A DNA stretch of 64,000 nucleotides from Paraburkholderia metrosideri (GCF_904848625.1 NZ_CAJHCP010000005.1:124001-188000), one strand, 5' to 3'; positions 15,595-25,319 are shown, counted from the stretch's first letter. The notes: a model not told the origin generated them from the sequence alone. Translations and numbers: made by a program.

Positions 15595-17373
15595 TTACGG
15601 CGCAGCGACACCCTGTGTCGTCGCCGTGTAAGTCGTGTAGAAGCTGGAGCCAGCCCAGGCCGGTGCCGGTGCGTTATAGAGCGGTTGGCCCTGCACGTAG
15701 TTGGCGCCGTTGTGCCAATCGCCGGTGCCGGTGAACTGCGCCACCGCCGGATACGGGTACACCGGACGCGACGCCGTCACAGCATTCGACGAATCGGTCT
15801 GGTACGTCATCACCGCATTCGGCGCACTGCCTTGCTCGACCCAGCCCGTCACCTGTGTCACCAGATCGATGTTCGGGAAGCCTTCGCCGCCACCGCAATG
15901 ACCCACGCCGGGAATGAGGTAGAGCCGCGCGAATTCACTGACGTTCGACGCGCCCATCGTGTTCTGCATCGCCTCGAAATAGTTGATCGTGAAGAGCGGC
16001 GAGATGTGCTGGTCAGCCCACCCGTGCCACAGGATCAGCTTGCCGCCGGCCTTCTGGAACGCAGACAGATCAGGGCTGGTCGCATCGTTGAGCGGATGGT
16101 TGGCGGCGAGGAAGTTAGGGTAGAAGCTTGCGTTCTGGTAGCCGAAGGTATCGATGTTCGGCATGCTCGGCGAACCCGTGAAGATCAGGTTATACGCACC
16201 GGTCACGATCGTATAGCTGAACAGACCCGTGACAGGCACCGGCGCGTCCGTCGAGTTCGTCGTTGGCACTTCGACGCCAACCCAGTTCTCTTCGGAGCCC
16301 AGTTGCGGAGAACCTGCCAGCATGCGCTCACCCGTCGTGGCGTCCACCGGGCCGCCGTAAATCTTGCTGGCGGTAGCGACTTCTGCTGCGGTCAGGCAGT
16401 TGGTGGTATTGGTCGCGCCGTTCGCGCACTGAATCGATGCCGGATTGAAATTGCACGTACGCGGATCGGCCAGCAGTCCGTCAGGAACGCCAGGTTGGCC
16501 ACCGCAAGCAGCGACGACGGCCTTGTGCAGCACCAGCGCCTTATCGGCGTAGAGCACGGCATTGCCGGTGCTGTTGCCGGTGGTGCTATTCGACTCCACG
16601 CTCCAGCCGTGATACAGCGAGTTCTGGATCTGGAAGTGCGCAGCCGGTGCGCCTGCGACGATACCGTTGTAGTCCGTCGGGTAGCGCTGCGCGGCCATCA
16701 GAGCTTCGCGGCCACCGTCGGAGCACCCAATAAAGTACGAGTACTTCTGAGCTTGCCCGTAATAGGCCTTGATCAATTTTTTTGCGGTGAGGGTCGTGAT
16801 GTGTTGGCCGCGATAGGCAAAGTCAGCCTGCTTCTGCGGGTCGGAGGCCCACGTCGCGTCCTGGCCTGAATGACCCATGTCGGTCGCCGCCGTGACGAAA
16901 CCGCCGTGCTGTACCAGCGGGCACGTGTAGCTGAAGCTAAACGAGCTTTGCTGGGTCGGATCGCTCACCATGCCGCACAGACCGCCGCAACCCAATGCAG
17001 CGAAGCGTTGGGTATAGGTGCTGACGGGCAACGCGACTTCGAAAGTATTCGACGGAGCAAGCGTGCCTTTCACCGTACAGAAGTTGACGGTTGCGCCGTT
17101 GACTGTCGCGGCGGTGACTGTCGCTGAAGTAATCGAACTGCCTGCGCCACCAATATCGGTGATGTCGATCGCCGCCAGCTTCGAGCAGTCGACGACCGGA
17201 GTAACAACGGACAGCGCGGCAGTGGTAGTGGTGCCGCTGCCGCTATTGCTGGTGACACTGCCGCCGCACGCGGCGACAAGGGTGGCGCCGACGCAGACGG
17301 AGGCCAGTACCAGTATTGAGGCGGTACGCGCACGGACGCGGGTGAGTATTTTCGTCGGATGCAGAGCTCTCAT
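15595..17373 (-). CDS. Tannase/feruloyl esterase family lipoprotein
   Basis: The 592-residue alpha/beta hydrolase has the hallmarks of the tannase family: nucleophile Ser218 in GCSDGG, Asp454 in GWADQHISP and His492 in GVGHCGGGEG. The cysteines next to Ser and His (C217 and C493) form the CS-D-HC disulfide motif of these enzymes. A long lid domain lies between. The N-terminus carries a signal peptide with a lipobox (LVAAC, lipidated Cys36), so the enzyme is probably anchored to the outer membrane or periplasm. It should release ferulate, other hydroxycinnamates or gallate from esters. The products would feed VanAB and the LigJ/LigK branch found in this window. It is a single gene with its own terminator. 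Confidence 0.88.
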   Translation of the reverse strand: MRALHPTKILTRVRARTASILVLASVCVGATLVAACGGSVTSNSGSGTTTTAALSVVTPVVDCSKLAAIDITDIGGAGSSITSATVTAATVNGATVNFCTVKGTLAPSNTFEVALPVSTYTQRFAALGCGGLCGMVSDPTQQSSFSFSYTCPLVQHGGFVTAATDMGHSGQDATWASDPQKQADFAYRGQHITTLTAKKLIKAYYGQAQKYSYFIGCSDGGREALMAAQRYPTDYNGIVAGAPAAHFQIQNSLYHGWSVESNSTTGNSTGNAVLYADKALVLHKAVVAACGGQPGVPDGLLADPRTCNFNPASIQCANGATNTTNCLTAAEVATASKIYGGPVDATTGERMLAGSPQLGSEENWVGVEVPTTNSTDAPVPVTGLFSYTIVTGAYNLIFTGSPSMPNIDTFGYQNASFYPNFLAANHPLNDATSPDLSAFQKAGGKLILWHGWADQHISPLFTINYFEAMQNTMGASNVSEFARLYLIPGVGHCGGGEGFPNIDLVTQVTGWVEQGSAPNAVMTYQTDSSNAVTASRPVYPYPAVAQFTGTGDWHNGANYVQGQPLYNAPAPAWAGSSFYTTYTATTQGVAAP

Positions 17374-18661
17374 GCTTGTCTCCCTGGTGTGTCTTCTCTA
17401 TCGAGCATCAGAATCGTGTGGGTACGTTCAGACCGCATGACGTACTTGCAGTGAGTGACGCGTTGGGTGTCTGTCTTCATCGATTTATATCTCCTATTTT
17501 TTTGCTTCGGTACTCAAAATCACCTCTCCAGGTCATCGATATAGTTGTCGTTTCGCTTATCAATAGTGGTAATTGGACGTGCAGGTACACATCGGTGATG
17601 ACCGATGCTGAATAGTTCGTTGAAGTAGCAATTTGGGGTTATGCGCTGCGAATTGTGCTCAAGATAACTAACTGTGTTGTACGGGTTTTTCATGGACGAT
17701 CACCGGCCCTGATGTTCTCTTATCGGACGACGCCACATGTCGCGGAATCTCGCGGCGTCTGCCAGGCGCATGACGTAAGCACCTTTTTGTCTCCGCTCAT
17801 TCTGGTGCTCTCTCAGTAGATACAGTGAACAACGTAGATCGTTGATACATCCGGAGTACTTTGTCGCGACGTTAGTCGCGCGACGAGGGCCGTGAAATCG
17901 GGGGTTAACCAGAGCCATCCGTTTGTGAAACGGTCGACGAGATGCTTGAAGCAACATGACGAGTCATTCGATGCCACTCGAACGCCCGCAATACAAGGGC
18001 TTGCGCTTGGTCCCGCGGTTTGAGCTTCGCTTCCCGCAATAAGCTGGGCCGACTATCCGCAATAATTTTTTTAGATGGCGAAAGAGATTGAAAGAGATGC
18101 AAATCGTTAGCCGTGGGTAGTGCAGGCGGCACGGGTTGCCGCGTGACAAGCTTCACTGTTGCCAAGTTCGGAAGCATCACTCTCCATTCAGCCCAAATAG
18201 GCTCGTCTACGCAAAACCCGGGAAAACGCCAGCGTGTGCCCGACCGTTCTATGCGACTTCGTTCGCGCGTCATCTGATCTGTTTATCGGGGTGGGGTTTG
18301 TCGCGCAATCTCGGAGGCCACCCGGCATCGCCGACGAGGCGGGTCTCAACCTTATTTGAGCGGCTTCTGCAAAGGGTTTCGCCGATTCCGACGGTGCTAT
18401 GCGGAACACCGAAAAAATGGATACTTCATTCACGCATCTGGTTAACCCGCACTTTTGGCGGCGGTGGACGAGCGGATACCTTCAGCCTGGTTGCACGAGG
18501 AAGGTAGGCGGCGCGCCATCGACACGACCGGTAAGAGGCGATGAAAGTATCCAGCCCGAGGCTTTTGCCGAGGGGGACGGCACGTGCTCTTGCACTGATC
18601 GTAAGGCAAATGCCGGCTTCGGCCGCGCGATAAAACCAATGAAGGGGACAGGAGAAATCTG
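17374..18661. other. 1.3-kb region without a convincing gene
   Basis: Between the divergent esterase and transporter genes. The best open frame (minus 18273-17905, 122 codons) encodes a polar sequence with no family I recognise and no ribosome site. Others are shorter. A regulator gene would be expected here for a ligJK operon, so the region could contain an eroded gene, but I cannot identify one. Promoters for the esterase and the transporter operon must lie here; A+T-rich patches occur at 17490-17700 and 18060-18090. Confidence 0.4.
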
Positions 18662-20023
18662 ATGACGAGCGGAACAACGAGCGGTAAGAGAATCGATATC
18701 AAGGCGTTCATCGACGAACGGTCTATCTCGGCCTACCAGTGGCTACTGGTAGCGCTATGTTTTCTGGTGGTGACGGCCGACGGAATGGACGTTGCGATCA
18801 TGGGGTTTGTGGCGCCATCCATCGTTCACGACTGGGCGATTTCGCGTCCTGCATTCGGTCTGGTGATGAGCGCTGCGCCGATCGGGCTGGTGATCGGCGC
18901 GTTGGCTGCGGGTCCGGCGTCGGACCGTATCGGCCGCAAATGGGTACTGATTACTTCGGTGTTTCTGTTCGGCGTTTTCACGATCGCGACAGCGTTGACG
19001 CAAACGCCGACGCAAATGGCACTGCTGCGTTTGTTGACCGGTATCGGCCTCGGTGCCGCGATGCCGAACTCGACGACGCTGTTGTCGGAGTACGCGCCTC
19101 AGCGCAAGCGTGCATTGCTGATCACTATTATGTTCACGGGTTTCAACCTGGGTTCGGCATTGATCGGCTTCGCTGCGGGTTGGCTGATTCCCGTGCACGG
19201 CTGGCGCTCGGTATTGATTTTCGGCGGCGCGTTGCCGCTAGTGCTGATTCCGCTGCAAATCTGGTTGCTGCCCGAGTCGGCGCGGCTACTGGCGGTGCGC
19301 GGTGCGACCTCCACGCGTATCGGTGCCGTTCTGGGTCGCGTATGCGGCGCGCGTTTTACCGGCGACGAAGTGTTCGTGTCGAATGAACCGCCGCTGCCCA
19401 CGCGCAAGCCGATTGGCGTGCTCTTCTCGCAAGGCTATAGCTCGATGACCATCGCGTTGTGGGTCACGTACTTCATGGGCCTGCTCGTGATCTATCTGTT
19501 GACCGGCTGGTTGCCGACGCTGATGAAAGACGCCGGCCTGACCGTGACCGCAGCCGCGAACGTGACGGCGATGTTCCAGATTGGCGGCACGATCGGCGCG
19601 ATTCTGGTCGGCTGGATCATGGACAAGGTTCGTCCGGCACCGGTCATCAGCGCGGCTTATCTGGCTGGCGGGGTGTGCGTGCTCGCGCTTGGCTATATCG
19701 GTGCGATGTCGTCGTCGCTCGCGTTACTGGTGTTTGCTGCGGGCTTCTGCATGAGTGGTGCGCAAACCGGTCTGAACGCGTATGCGCCAGGTCGTTACCC
19801 AACGGTCGCGCGTGCCACGGGCGTAAGCTGGATGCTCGGCATGGGCCGCTTCGGCAGCATTTTCGGCTCGGCAATCGGCGGCGCATTGCTCGGTTTCGGT
19901 TGGCAGTTCGGCGCTATTCTGGCGATGCTGGCCGTCCCCGCGACGCTTGCTGCGATTGCCATTCTGGTGAGTCAGCGCGTGAACGCAGGGGAAGTGGCTC
20001 CTCGCACGAACGTGGCGCACTGA
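18662..20023 (+). CDS. MFS transporter, aromatic acid:H+ symporter (AAHS) family
   Basis: A 453-residue, 12-helix major facilitator. The first helix contains the AAHS signature VVTADGMDVAIMGFVAPSI (DGxD), essential in PcaK-type carriers, followed by the loop 2-3 motif GPASDRIGRKWV. The central hydrophilic loop (~220-250) and a second six-helix half complete the fold. It imports aromatic acids such as protocatechuate, 4-hydroxybenzoate, vanillate or gallate with protons. It starts the operon leading to ligJ and ligK, so a substrate of the 4,5-cleavage route (gallate or protocatechuate) is most likely. GGAG precedes ATG 18662. A strong hairpin follows the stop. Confidence 0.88.
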   Translation: MTSGTTSGKRIDIKAFIDERSISAYQWLLVALCFLVVTADGMDVAIMGFVAPSIVHDWAISRPAFGLVMSAAPIGLVIGALAAGPASDRIGRKWVLITSVFLFGVFTIATALTQTPTQMALLRLLTGIGLGAAMPNSTTLLSEYAPQRKRALLITIMFTGFNLGSALIGFAAGWLIPVHGWRSVLIFGGALPLVLIPLQIWLLPESARLLAVRGATSTRIGAVLGRVCGARFTGDEVFVSNEPPLPTRKPIGVLFSQGYSSMTIALWVTYFMGLLVIYLLTGWLPTLMKDAGLTVTAAANVTAMFQIGGTIGAILVGWIMDKVRPAPVISAAYLAGGVCVLALGYIGAMSSSLALLVFAAGFCMSGAQTGLNAYAPGRYPTVARATGVSWMLGMGRFGSIFGSAIGGALLGFGWQFGAILAMLAVPATLAAIAILVSQRVNAGEVAPRTNVAH

Positions 20024-20030
20024 TTCAACG

Positions 20031-20080
20031 CGGCGCGTGCGGCTTTTGCCGCAACGCGCCGCTGGTTATAGTTATTTTTT
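20031..20080 (+). terminator. Strong hairpin plus T run between transporter gene and ligJ
   Basis: CGGCGCGTGCGGC (20031-20043) pairs with GCCGC-A-ACGCGCCG (20048-20061): 13 base pairs with a TTTT loop and one bulged A. A T-rich tract ending TTATTTTTT (20072-20080) follows after an unusually long gap. It may terminate part of the transcripts or protect the upstream mRNA, giving transporter and enzyme genes different levels. The ligJ ribosome site starts right after it. Confidence 0.55.
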
Positions 20081-20091
20081 GAGGAGAGACG

Positions 20092-21117
20092 GTGATCATC
20101 GACATTCATGGCCACTACACCACCGCGCCAAAAGCGCTGGAGATGTGGCGCAACCGCCAGATTGCGGGTATCAAGAATCCGTCCGAGATGCCGAAGGTGT
20201 CCGAGTTGCAGATTAGCGACGACGAACTACGCGAATCGATTGAAAGCAATCAGTTGACGCTCATGCGCGAGCGTGGCCTCGATCTAACGATCTTCAGCCC
20301 GCGCGCAAGCTTCATGGCGCATCACATCGGCGACGCGCAAATCTCCGCTACGTGGGCCGCAATTTGCAACGAGCTGTGCTATCGGGTCAGTCAACTCTTT
20401 CCGGATCACTTTGTTCCCGCAGCGATGCTGCCGCAAAGCCCGGGCGTAGATACTGCCACCTGCATTCCGGAGCTCGTCAAATGCGTCGAGCAATACGGTA
20501 ACGTCGCGATCAACCTGAACCCCGATCCGTCGGGTGGCCACTGGACCAGCCCGCCGCTGTCCGACCGTTACTGGTATCCGATCTACGAGAAGATGGTCGA
20601 GTACGACATTCCGGCAATGGTTCACGTGAGCACGAGTTGCAACGCATGTTTCCATACCACGGGGGCGCACTATCTGAACGCGGACACAACGGCGTTCATG
20701 CAGTGCCTCACATCCGATCTGTTCCGCGATTTTCCGACGCTGCGCTTCGTGATTCCGCACGGCGGCGGTGCAGTGCCTTATCACTGGGGTCGTTTCCGCG
20801 GACTCGCTCAGGAACTCAAAAAGCCTTTGCTGAAGGATCATCTGCTCAACAATATTTTCTTCGACACCTGCGTCTACCATCAGCCTGGTATCGACCTGCT
20901 CACGCGCGTGATCCCCGTCGACAACATTCTGTTCGCAAGCGAAATGATCGGCGCAGTGCGAGGTATCGATCCGGAAACGGGTCATTATTTCGACGACACA
21001 AAGCGTTATATCGAAGCCGCGCACGTCGAGGTGGAAGAGCGTCAGAAGATTTACGAAGGAAACGCACGACGCGTTTATCCCCGCCTTGATGCACTGCTTA
21101 AATCGAAGGGTCACTGA
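20092..21117 (+). CDS. ligJ: 4-oxalomesaconate hydratase, LigJ type (amidohydrolase superfamily)
   Basis: LigJ hydrates 4-oxalomesaconate to 4-carboxy-4-hydroxy-2-oxoadipate in the 4,5-cleavage route of protocatechuate and gallate. The 341 residues match LigJ in length. The metal and catalytic residues I recall for Sphingobium LigJ fall at the same positions: His6 and His8 (IDIHGH), His178 (MVHVS), His223 (IPHGGG) and Glu284 (FASEMIG). The start is GTG 20092 behind GAGGAG. ligK follows after 2 bp. Related ACMSD-type decarboxylases share the fold, but the motif and context agreement is strong. This is not the unrelated PIG-L-type GalB hydratase of Pseudomonas. Confidence 0.92.
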   Translation: MIIDIHGHYTTAPKALEMWRNRQIAGIKNPSEMPKVSELQISDDELRESIESNQLTLMRERGLDLTIFSPRASFMAHHIGDAQISATWAAICNELCYRVSQLFPDHFVPAAMLPQSPGVDTATCIPELVKCVEQYGNVAINLNPDPSGGHWTSPPLSDRYWYPIYEKMVEYDIPAMVHVSTSCNACFHTTGAHYLNADTTAFMQCLTSDLFRDFPTLRFVIPHGGGAVPYHWGRFRGLAQELKKPLLKDHLLNNIFFDTCVYHQPGIDLLTRVIPVDNILFASEMIGAVRGIDPETGHYFDDTKRYIEAAHVEVEERQKIYEGNARRVYPRLDALLKSKGH

Positions 21118-21119
21118 TC

Positions 21120-21803
21120 ATGTATGAACTTGGAGTCGTGTATCGGAACATCCAGCGCGCGGATAAAGAGGTCGCCGCGAAACTCGGCGTGCTCGGATCG
21201 GCGACCGTCCATGAGGCAATGGGGCGCGTGGGTCTGCTCAAGCCGTATATGCGGCCGATCTATGTTGGGGCGCGCGCTAGCGGCACGGCGATCACGGTAC
21301 TGCTGCAGCCGGGCGACAACTGGATGATGCATGTCGCGGCCGAACAGATTCAACCTGGCGACATCGTGATCGCCGGCGTGACAGCGGACTGTACCGACGG
21401 ATACTTCGGTGATTTGCTGGCAACGAGTTTCAAGGCGCGTGGCGCGCATGCACTGGTCATCGATGCGGGCGTTCGTGACGTGAGCGTGCTGACGGAGATG
21501 AATTTCCCGGTCTGGAGCAAGGCGATTTCGTCGAAGGGCACAGTCAAGGCGACGCTCGGCTCGGTGAACATCCCCGTAGTCTGCGCGGGCGCATTGGTCA
21601 CGCCAGGCGATGTCATTGTCGCGGATGACGACGGTGTCGTCGTGGTGCCGTCGGCGATGGCTTCGGCCGTGCTTGAAAAAGCGGCCGCACGCGAGGCGAA
21701 CGAAAGCGAAAAGCGGGCGAAGCTGGCCTCCGGCGTACTTGGTCTGGATATGTACAACATGCGTGGGCCGCTCGAAAAGGCAGGCTTGCGCTACAAAGAT
21801 TGA
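21120..21803 (+). CDS. ligK: 4-carboxy-4-hydroxy-2-oxoadipate aldolase/oxaloacetate decarboxylase
   Basis: This class II pyruvate aldolase splits 4-carboxy-4-hydroxy-2-oxoadipate into pyruvate and oxaloacetate, the last step of the protocatechuate/gallate 4,5-cleavage pathway. The 227-residue RraA-like fold shows the family N-terminus ([17 protein letters not shown]), the substrate and metal loop [16 protein letters not shown] and the downstream GVRDV motif (Arg-Asp), then [18 protein letters not shown]. The gene starts 2 bp after the ligJ stop, so the pair is tightly coupled. Other names for this activity are GalC and ProA. Confidence 0.92.
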   Translation: MYELGVVYRNIQRADKEVAAKLGVLGSATVHEAMGRVGLLKPYMRPIYVGARASGTAITVLLQPGDNWMMHVAAEQIQPGDIVIAGVTADCTDGYFGDLLATSFKARGAHALVIDAGVRDVSVLTEMNFPVWSKAISSKGTVKATLGSVNIPVVCAGALVTPGDVIVADDDGVVVVPSAMASAVLEKAAAREANESEKRAKLASGVLGLDMYNMRGPLEKAGLRYKD

Positions 21804-21817
21804 ACAGGGCAATAGAT

Positions 21818-22525
21818 ATGGGTAGCGCTCAACCCGGACGCAAACCGATCACCGGAATTTCGTCAATGGCCACGCGCCAGGTGCTGAGCGAACTCGCGGC
21901 AGTTTATGAGCGCAAGACGGGGCAGCCGGTGGTCATCGAATCGGTGGGCGGTGTCGACGCGGCGCGCAGGGTCCGGGAAGGCGAAGCATTCGATATCGTC
22001 GTGCTGGCTTCAGACGCGCTCGACCGGTTGGCTGCCGCCGGCCGTGTCGAATCGTCCAGTAAGGTCGATCTCGCGCGGTCGGGCATTGCAATTGCCATCG
22101 CGGCAGGCGAACCGCATCCGGAGATCAGTACGGAAGCGGCGCTCCGTGAGGCTATCCTGAGTGCGCGCAGCATTGGCTATTCGACGGGACCGAGTGGCAC
22201 GCACCTGACGCGTTTGTTCGAGCGCTGGGGTATCGCGGGAGATATCGCTTCACGGATCGTGCAGGCGTCGCCCGGTGTTCCGGTCGGTGCGCTGGTCGCG
22301 CGCGGCGATGTCGCGCTCGGGTTTCAGCAACTCAGCGAGTTGATTCACCTGCCGGGTATCGAGGTGGTCGGTGCAATGCCGCCCGCCACTCAGGTCACGA
22401 CGATTTTCGCGGCCTCGATCTGTACGGCGACGAGCCAGCACGAGGCTGCGCAAGCGCTACTGTCGTTTCTGACTTCGCACGAAGCCGACAGCGCTAAATC
22501 GGCAAACGGCATGGAGCCGGTGTGA
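21818..22525 (+). CDS. ModA-like type 2 substrate-binding protein without signal peptide
   Basis: A 235-residue protein with the two-lobe periplasmic binding-protein fold of the molybdate-binding ModA type: GISSMATRQVLSELAAVYERKTG at the start, EAFDIVVLASDALDRLAAAG, then STGPSGTHLTRLFERWGI and ALVARGDVALGFQQLSEL. It has no signal peptide or lipobox, so it should remain in the cytoplasm. ATG 21818 is preferred; an in-frame TTG at 21800 overlaps the ligK stop. It is the last gene of the ligJK operon, and no ABC permease or ATPase is nearby. Transport is therefore unlikely. A ligand-binding, regulatory or even enzymatic role on a di- or tricarboxylate intermediate would fit, but that is inference. 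Confidence 0.75.
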   Translation: MGSAQPGRKPITGISSMATRQVLSELAAVYERKTGQPVVIESVGGVDAARRVREGEAFDIVVLASDALDRLAAAGRVESSSKVDLARSGIAIAIAAGEPHPEISTEAALREAILSARSIGYSTGPSGTHLTRLFERWGIAGDIASRIVQASPGVPVGALVARGDVALGFQQLSELIHLPGIEVVGAMPPATQVTTIFAASICTATSQHEAAQALLSFLTSHEADSAKSANGMEPV

Positions 22526-22602
22526 GCGCAGTACGCGGCTTGCCGCGATAGCGCTTCCAGGCGGTCCGCCTTAGCCAACATCATTGCAATGTTGCATGAA
22601 GA

Positions 22603-22641
22603 AAAAAGTCCAGTTACGTCGCGCGACATGCCGGACTTTTT
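22603..22641 (+). terminator. Rho-independent terminator of the ligJK operon
   Basis: AAAAAGTCC (22603-22611) pairs with GGACTTTTT (22633-22641), with a nested palindrome GTCGCGCGAC in the loop. It lies 78 bp after the last stop of the operon and ends in a T run. Confidence 0.65.
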
Positions 22642-23759
22642 GCTCACGGAGATCAATGCGCCAAGCGGGTTGCTGGCGGGCCATTGAGTAAAAGAGCGGG
22701 TCACTGCAAGAACACGGCGATCTCCGCAATGACAAATTGAATCGTTACGACGCAGTAATATGACTTGGCGTCATGCCGGGCAAGTCTTTTTCGCGTTACC
22801 TTGCAAACGCATGGGCAGGTCTGTAGAGACTGATCAACGCGTTTTCAATCGATTTCAATACGCTGAACTTCTCGCCCCTTCACATTAAATAAAAATTATC
22901 CTATTGCCACTGTCAATTGCGGTGCGCTTATATTTCCGCCTGCTGATGAGGCTGTTTTCCGTGCAAACGAAATGGCCCGTCTGGTGACGCTGACCGGCCT
23001 TCGTCAAAGAAAGAAAAATGAAAGACGCAGTCGATTTACGCAGCTGCCGGCGTCATCCTCGTGAATCAGGATCATATTGCCTCTATTATTTATGTAACGA
23101 GTTGTTAATGAGCGTGCGCCCTGGCGGTGCATAATGCACCGCTCAAAGGCATGCGCTTTAAACGGCGGCTATAAGCAGCTTTTACTTATAGGGTCGAAGT
23201 GGCAAAGATCGGGTACATCCAATCCTCTGATCATCGCGAGAAAACCAGAATTTTTGCGATGCAGGAAATTATTAGAAATATTTATACTATTTGGCCGAAA
23301 AGTGCTATTTCTTCTGTGATTAAGCGGTCACTCCGGGTACGATTTACCCCGGTCGACGCGGTTGCAGGAATATTTTGCTGAAAGACTCGGAGCATCTGCT
23401 CGCTCGGTGAAACGTTTGCGTAGCCGCCAGCCTCGCTTTGTAAACAAATGCTTTAAACGGTAACGGGTGTCGCAGTCAGGTCGTTTCCCATCGTACGTTC
23501 CAAGTAACGTGACGCGCATCGGCTCGCCCCTGGCGATCGCTGATATCCGTTGGCTGGATTATCACGTTTAAACGGGCATTGCGCCCGGCAGTTCAAATAG
23601 AGCATCTAAAACGATGTCTGGAATGCGCTAGAAGATTTTAATTTTCTCAGGGCTACGAATTCAAATCGGTTTGTCCTTGCGCATTGAATCACTTGAACCT
23701 CCAAAAATAATCTTTGGACTTTTTATCGAGAATTTTCTCGACAGTGGAAAATATTTGCC
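22642..23759. other. 1.1-kb gene-free region before the secreted glycosidase
   Basis: No supportable gene. Open frames of about 60 codons (23134-23381) overlap each other and lack family features. Symmetric elements seen: CTATAAG/CTTATAG with a 9-base loop (23169-23191) and TCGAGAA-TT-TTCTCGA (23726-23741), the latter 18 bp before the next start codon. The 22860-23110 and 23260-23330 parts are A+T-rich and could hold promoters. Confidence 0.4.
23726..23741. promoter_or_regulatory. 16-bp palindrome at the start of the glycosidase gene
   Basis: TCGAGAATTTTCTCGA has perfect 7-bp arms around a TT centre. It ends 18 bp before the ATG, where a bound repressor, or a hairpin in the mRNA leader, could affect initiation. 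No regulator can be assigned from sequence. Confidence 0.35.
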
Positions 23760-25319
23760 ATGGTAAAACGACGTCAGTTTATTGGTGCCCTCACGGCACT
23801 CGGTGGAAGTTACCTTTTGAGCGCTTGCGGTGGGGGCGGCTCTGGGGACGGTAGCGACAGTAATGGAGCGGCCGACAGTAAGGCTACGGCGAAGTCGGCC
23901 GCTGCGTCCGCAAGCGGCACGACGGTCCCGCCGGCGGCTTCGGTTACCGATAGCTCGGGCAACGTGTGGACATTGTCGGGCGGCTCGGTCTATAAGAATG
24001 GTGCAAAAGCTGGCGACACCTACAACGTGTCGCTCATTCTGTATTTCGGCAACGGCATTTATCACGAAGGCACGGGCGGTCAGTTCTACGCGTGGGGTGG
24101 CTCCGGGTGGTCGTCCTGCAATGACCCGCGTCTGGGCGGCACGTCCGCGGACGGCACGACGCTTCCTGCTTCGCCGTACATCATCGACAAGACTGGCGCA
24201 ATCTGGACTCTCGTCAATGGCGTGATCTACAGGAATGGCGCTACGGTCGGCAATACGTATAACGTCTCGCTGGTCCTGTGGTACGGCGGCAAGATCTGGC
24301 ATTGCGGCACGGGTGGCCAGTATTACGTCAATGCGGGTGTGGCGGCGCAATGGTTGGCATGTAACGATCCGCGCATTACGCCGACGCAAACCGCGGGCAT
24401 GTTCTACGGCATCAACGGTCACTACGATTACACCTATACGCCGACGCAACTCGTCTCCATTCTGAAGACGATGGGTTGCACAAGCTATCGCGTCGGTTGC
24501 ACTGACGACCCGACGCAATTGAACGCGGTCGTCAAACTGGCGCAAGCCTTCCAGTCGGCAGGACTCAAGCTGGTCGTCCTCGTCAACCAGGGTGTGTTCG
24601 ACTCTAGCAACAAGCTTTTCGCCAACGAATCGGCTGCTTACAGCACGGGTCATACGGTGGGCGCAGCGGTGGCAAGCGCGCTGATGCCGTATGGCGTGAC
24701 GATTTATGAGTGCGGCAATGAGTTGACGCGTCAGAGTGGCATCATCATTGATTCCACCAACGCAGGTACGAACGCCGCCGACTTCAACAACTCGAATTGG
24801 CCCGTTATGCGTGGCGTGATGCGCGGGATGATCGATGGTGTGAAGTCCGTGCAGTCTACGGCGAAGTGCGGTATCAACTTCTGCGTCGCAGATATCGGCG
24901 CAGCCGACGCGTTGTGGGACGGTATGCAACCTGACGGCAGCGGCGGTTATCCCACCGTGCGTTGGGACATCACGACGTGGCATAACTACGAAGTGTACGG
25001 TGATATTTTCGACATCGGAACCGATGGTGCGGGACCTGGTTTCGATCTGCCGACGTACTGCAAGGCCCGGTACAACGTGCCATTTATCATTACCGAGTGG
25101 AACGCGGGTCCGGAGCAAACCGAAGCGTATCGCGCGAATTACATCACCACGCAACTGGGCGAGTTCTATACGAACAGAAAGTCGCACAACATCCAGTCGG
25201 TGATGTACTACGTGCTCGATAGTGGTGACGATACCTACGGCATTATGGTCAACGGCACCCCGATCAATCCGTCTTACAGTGCATTTACCAGCTTCACGGC
25301 AGGTCACGCAGATAACTGA
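23760..25319 (+). CDS. Lipoprotein glycoside-hydrolase-like protein with duplicated N-terminal domain
   Basis: 519 residues. The leader MVKRRQFIGALTALGGSYLLSAC combines a twin-arginine-like start with a lipobox (Cys23), so it is an exported lipoprotein. Two tandem ~65-residue repeats follow (~66-124 and ~144-204), each running IWTL..G.VY+NG...G.TYNVSL.L..G..IYH.GTGGQ.Y........CNDPR. The C-terminal ~310 residues resemble a TIM-barrel glycosidase: YGINGHYD at the start, a likely acid/base Glu321 in CGNELTR and a likely nucleophile Glu446 in ITEWNAG. This is the arrangement of clan A enzymes such as GH39 or GH5. It precedes the exopolysaccharide region, so remodelling of the cell's own polymer, as PslG does, is plausible. 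The exact family is uncertain. Confidence 0.7.
   Translation: MVKRRQFIGALTALGGSYLLSACGGGGSGDGSDSNGAADSKATAKSAAASASGTTVPPAASVTDSSGNVWTLSGGSVYKNGAKAGDTYNVSLILYFGNGIYHEGTGGQFYAWGGSGWSSCNDPRLGGTSADGTTLPASPYIIDKTGAIWTLVNGVIYRNGATVGNTYNVSLVLWYGGKIWHCGTGGQYYVNAGVAAQWLACNDPRITPTQTAGMFYGINGHYDYTYTPTQLVSILKTMGCTSYRVGCTDDPTQLNAVVKLAQAFQSAGLKLVVLVNQGVFDSSNKLFANESAAYSTGHTVGAAVASALMPYGVTIYECGNELTRQSGIIIDSTNAGTNAADFNNSNWPVMRGVMRGMIDGVKSVQSTAKCGINFCVADIGAADALWDGMQPDGSGGYPTVRWDITTWHNYEVYGDIFDIGTDGAGPGFDLPTYCKARYNVPFIITEWNAGPEQTEAYRANYITTQLGEFYTNRKSHNIQSVMYYVLDSGDDTYGIMVNGTPINPSYSAFTSFTAGHADN

Noticed and set aside
15685..16869. 394-codon plus-strand frame opposite the tannase/feruloyl esterase
   Set aside because: Arg/His-rich antisense shadow without family features; the minus-strand gene has a complete catalytic triad and a terminator.
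17905..18273. 122-codon minus-strand frame as a possible lost regulator
   Set aside because: No ribosome site, no helix-turn-helix and no recognisable similarity, so it was left as part of a gene-free region.
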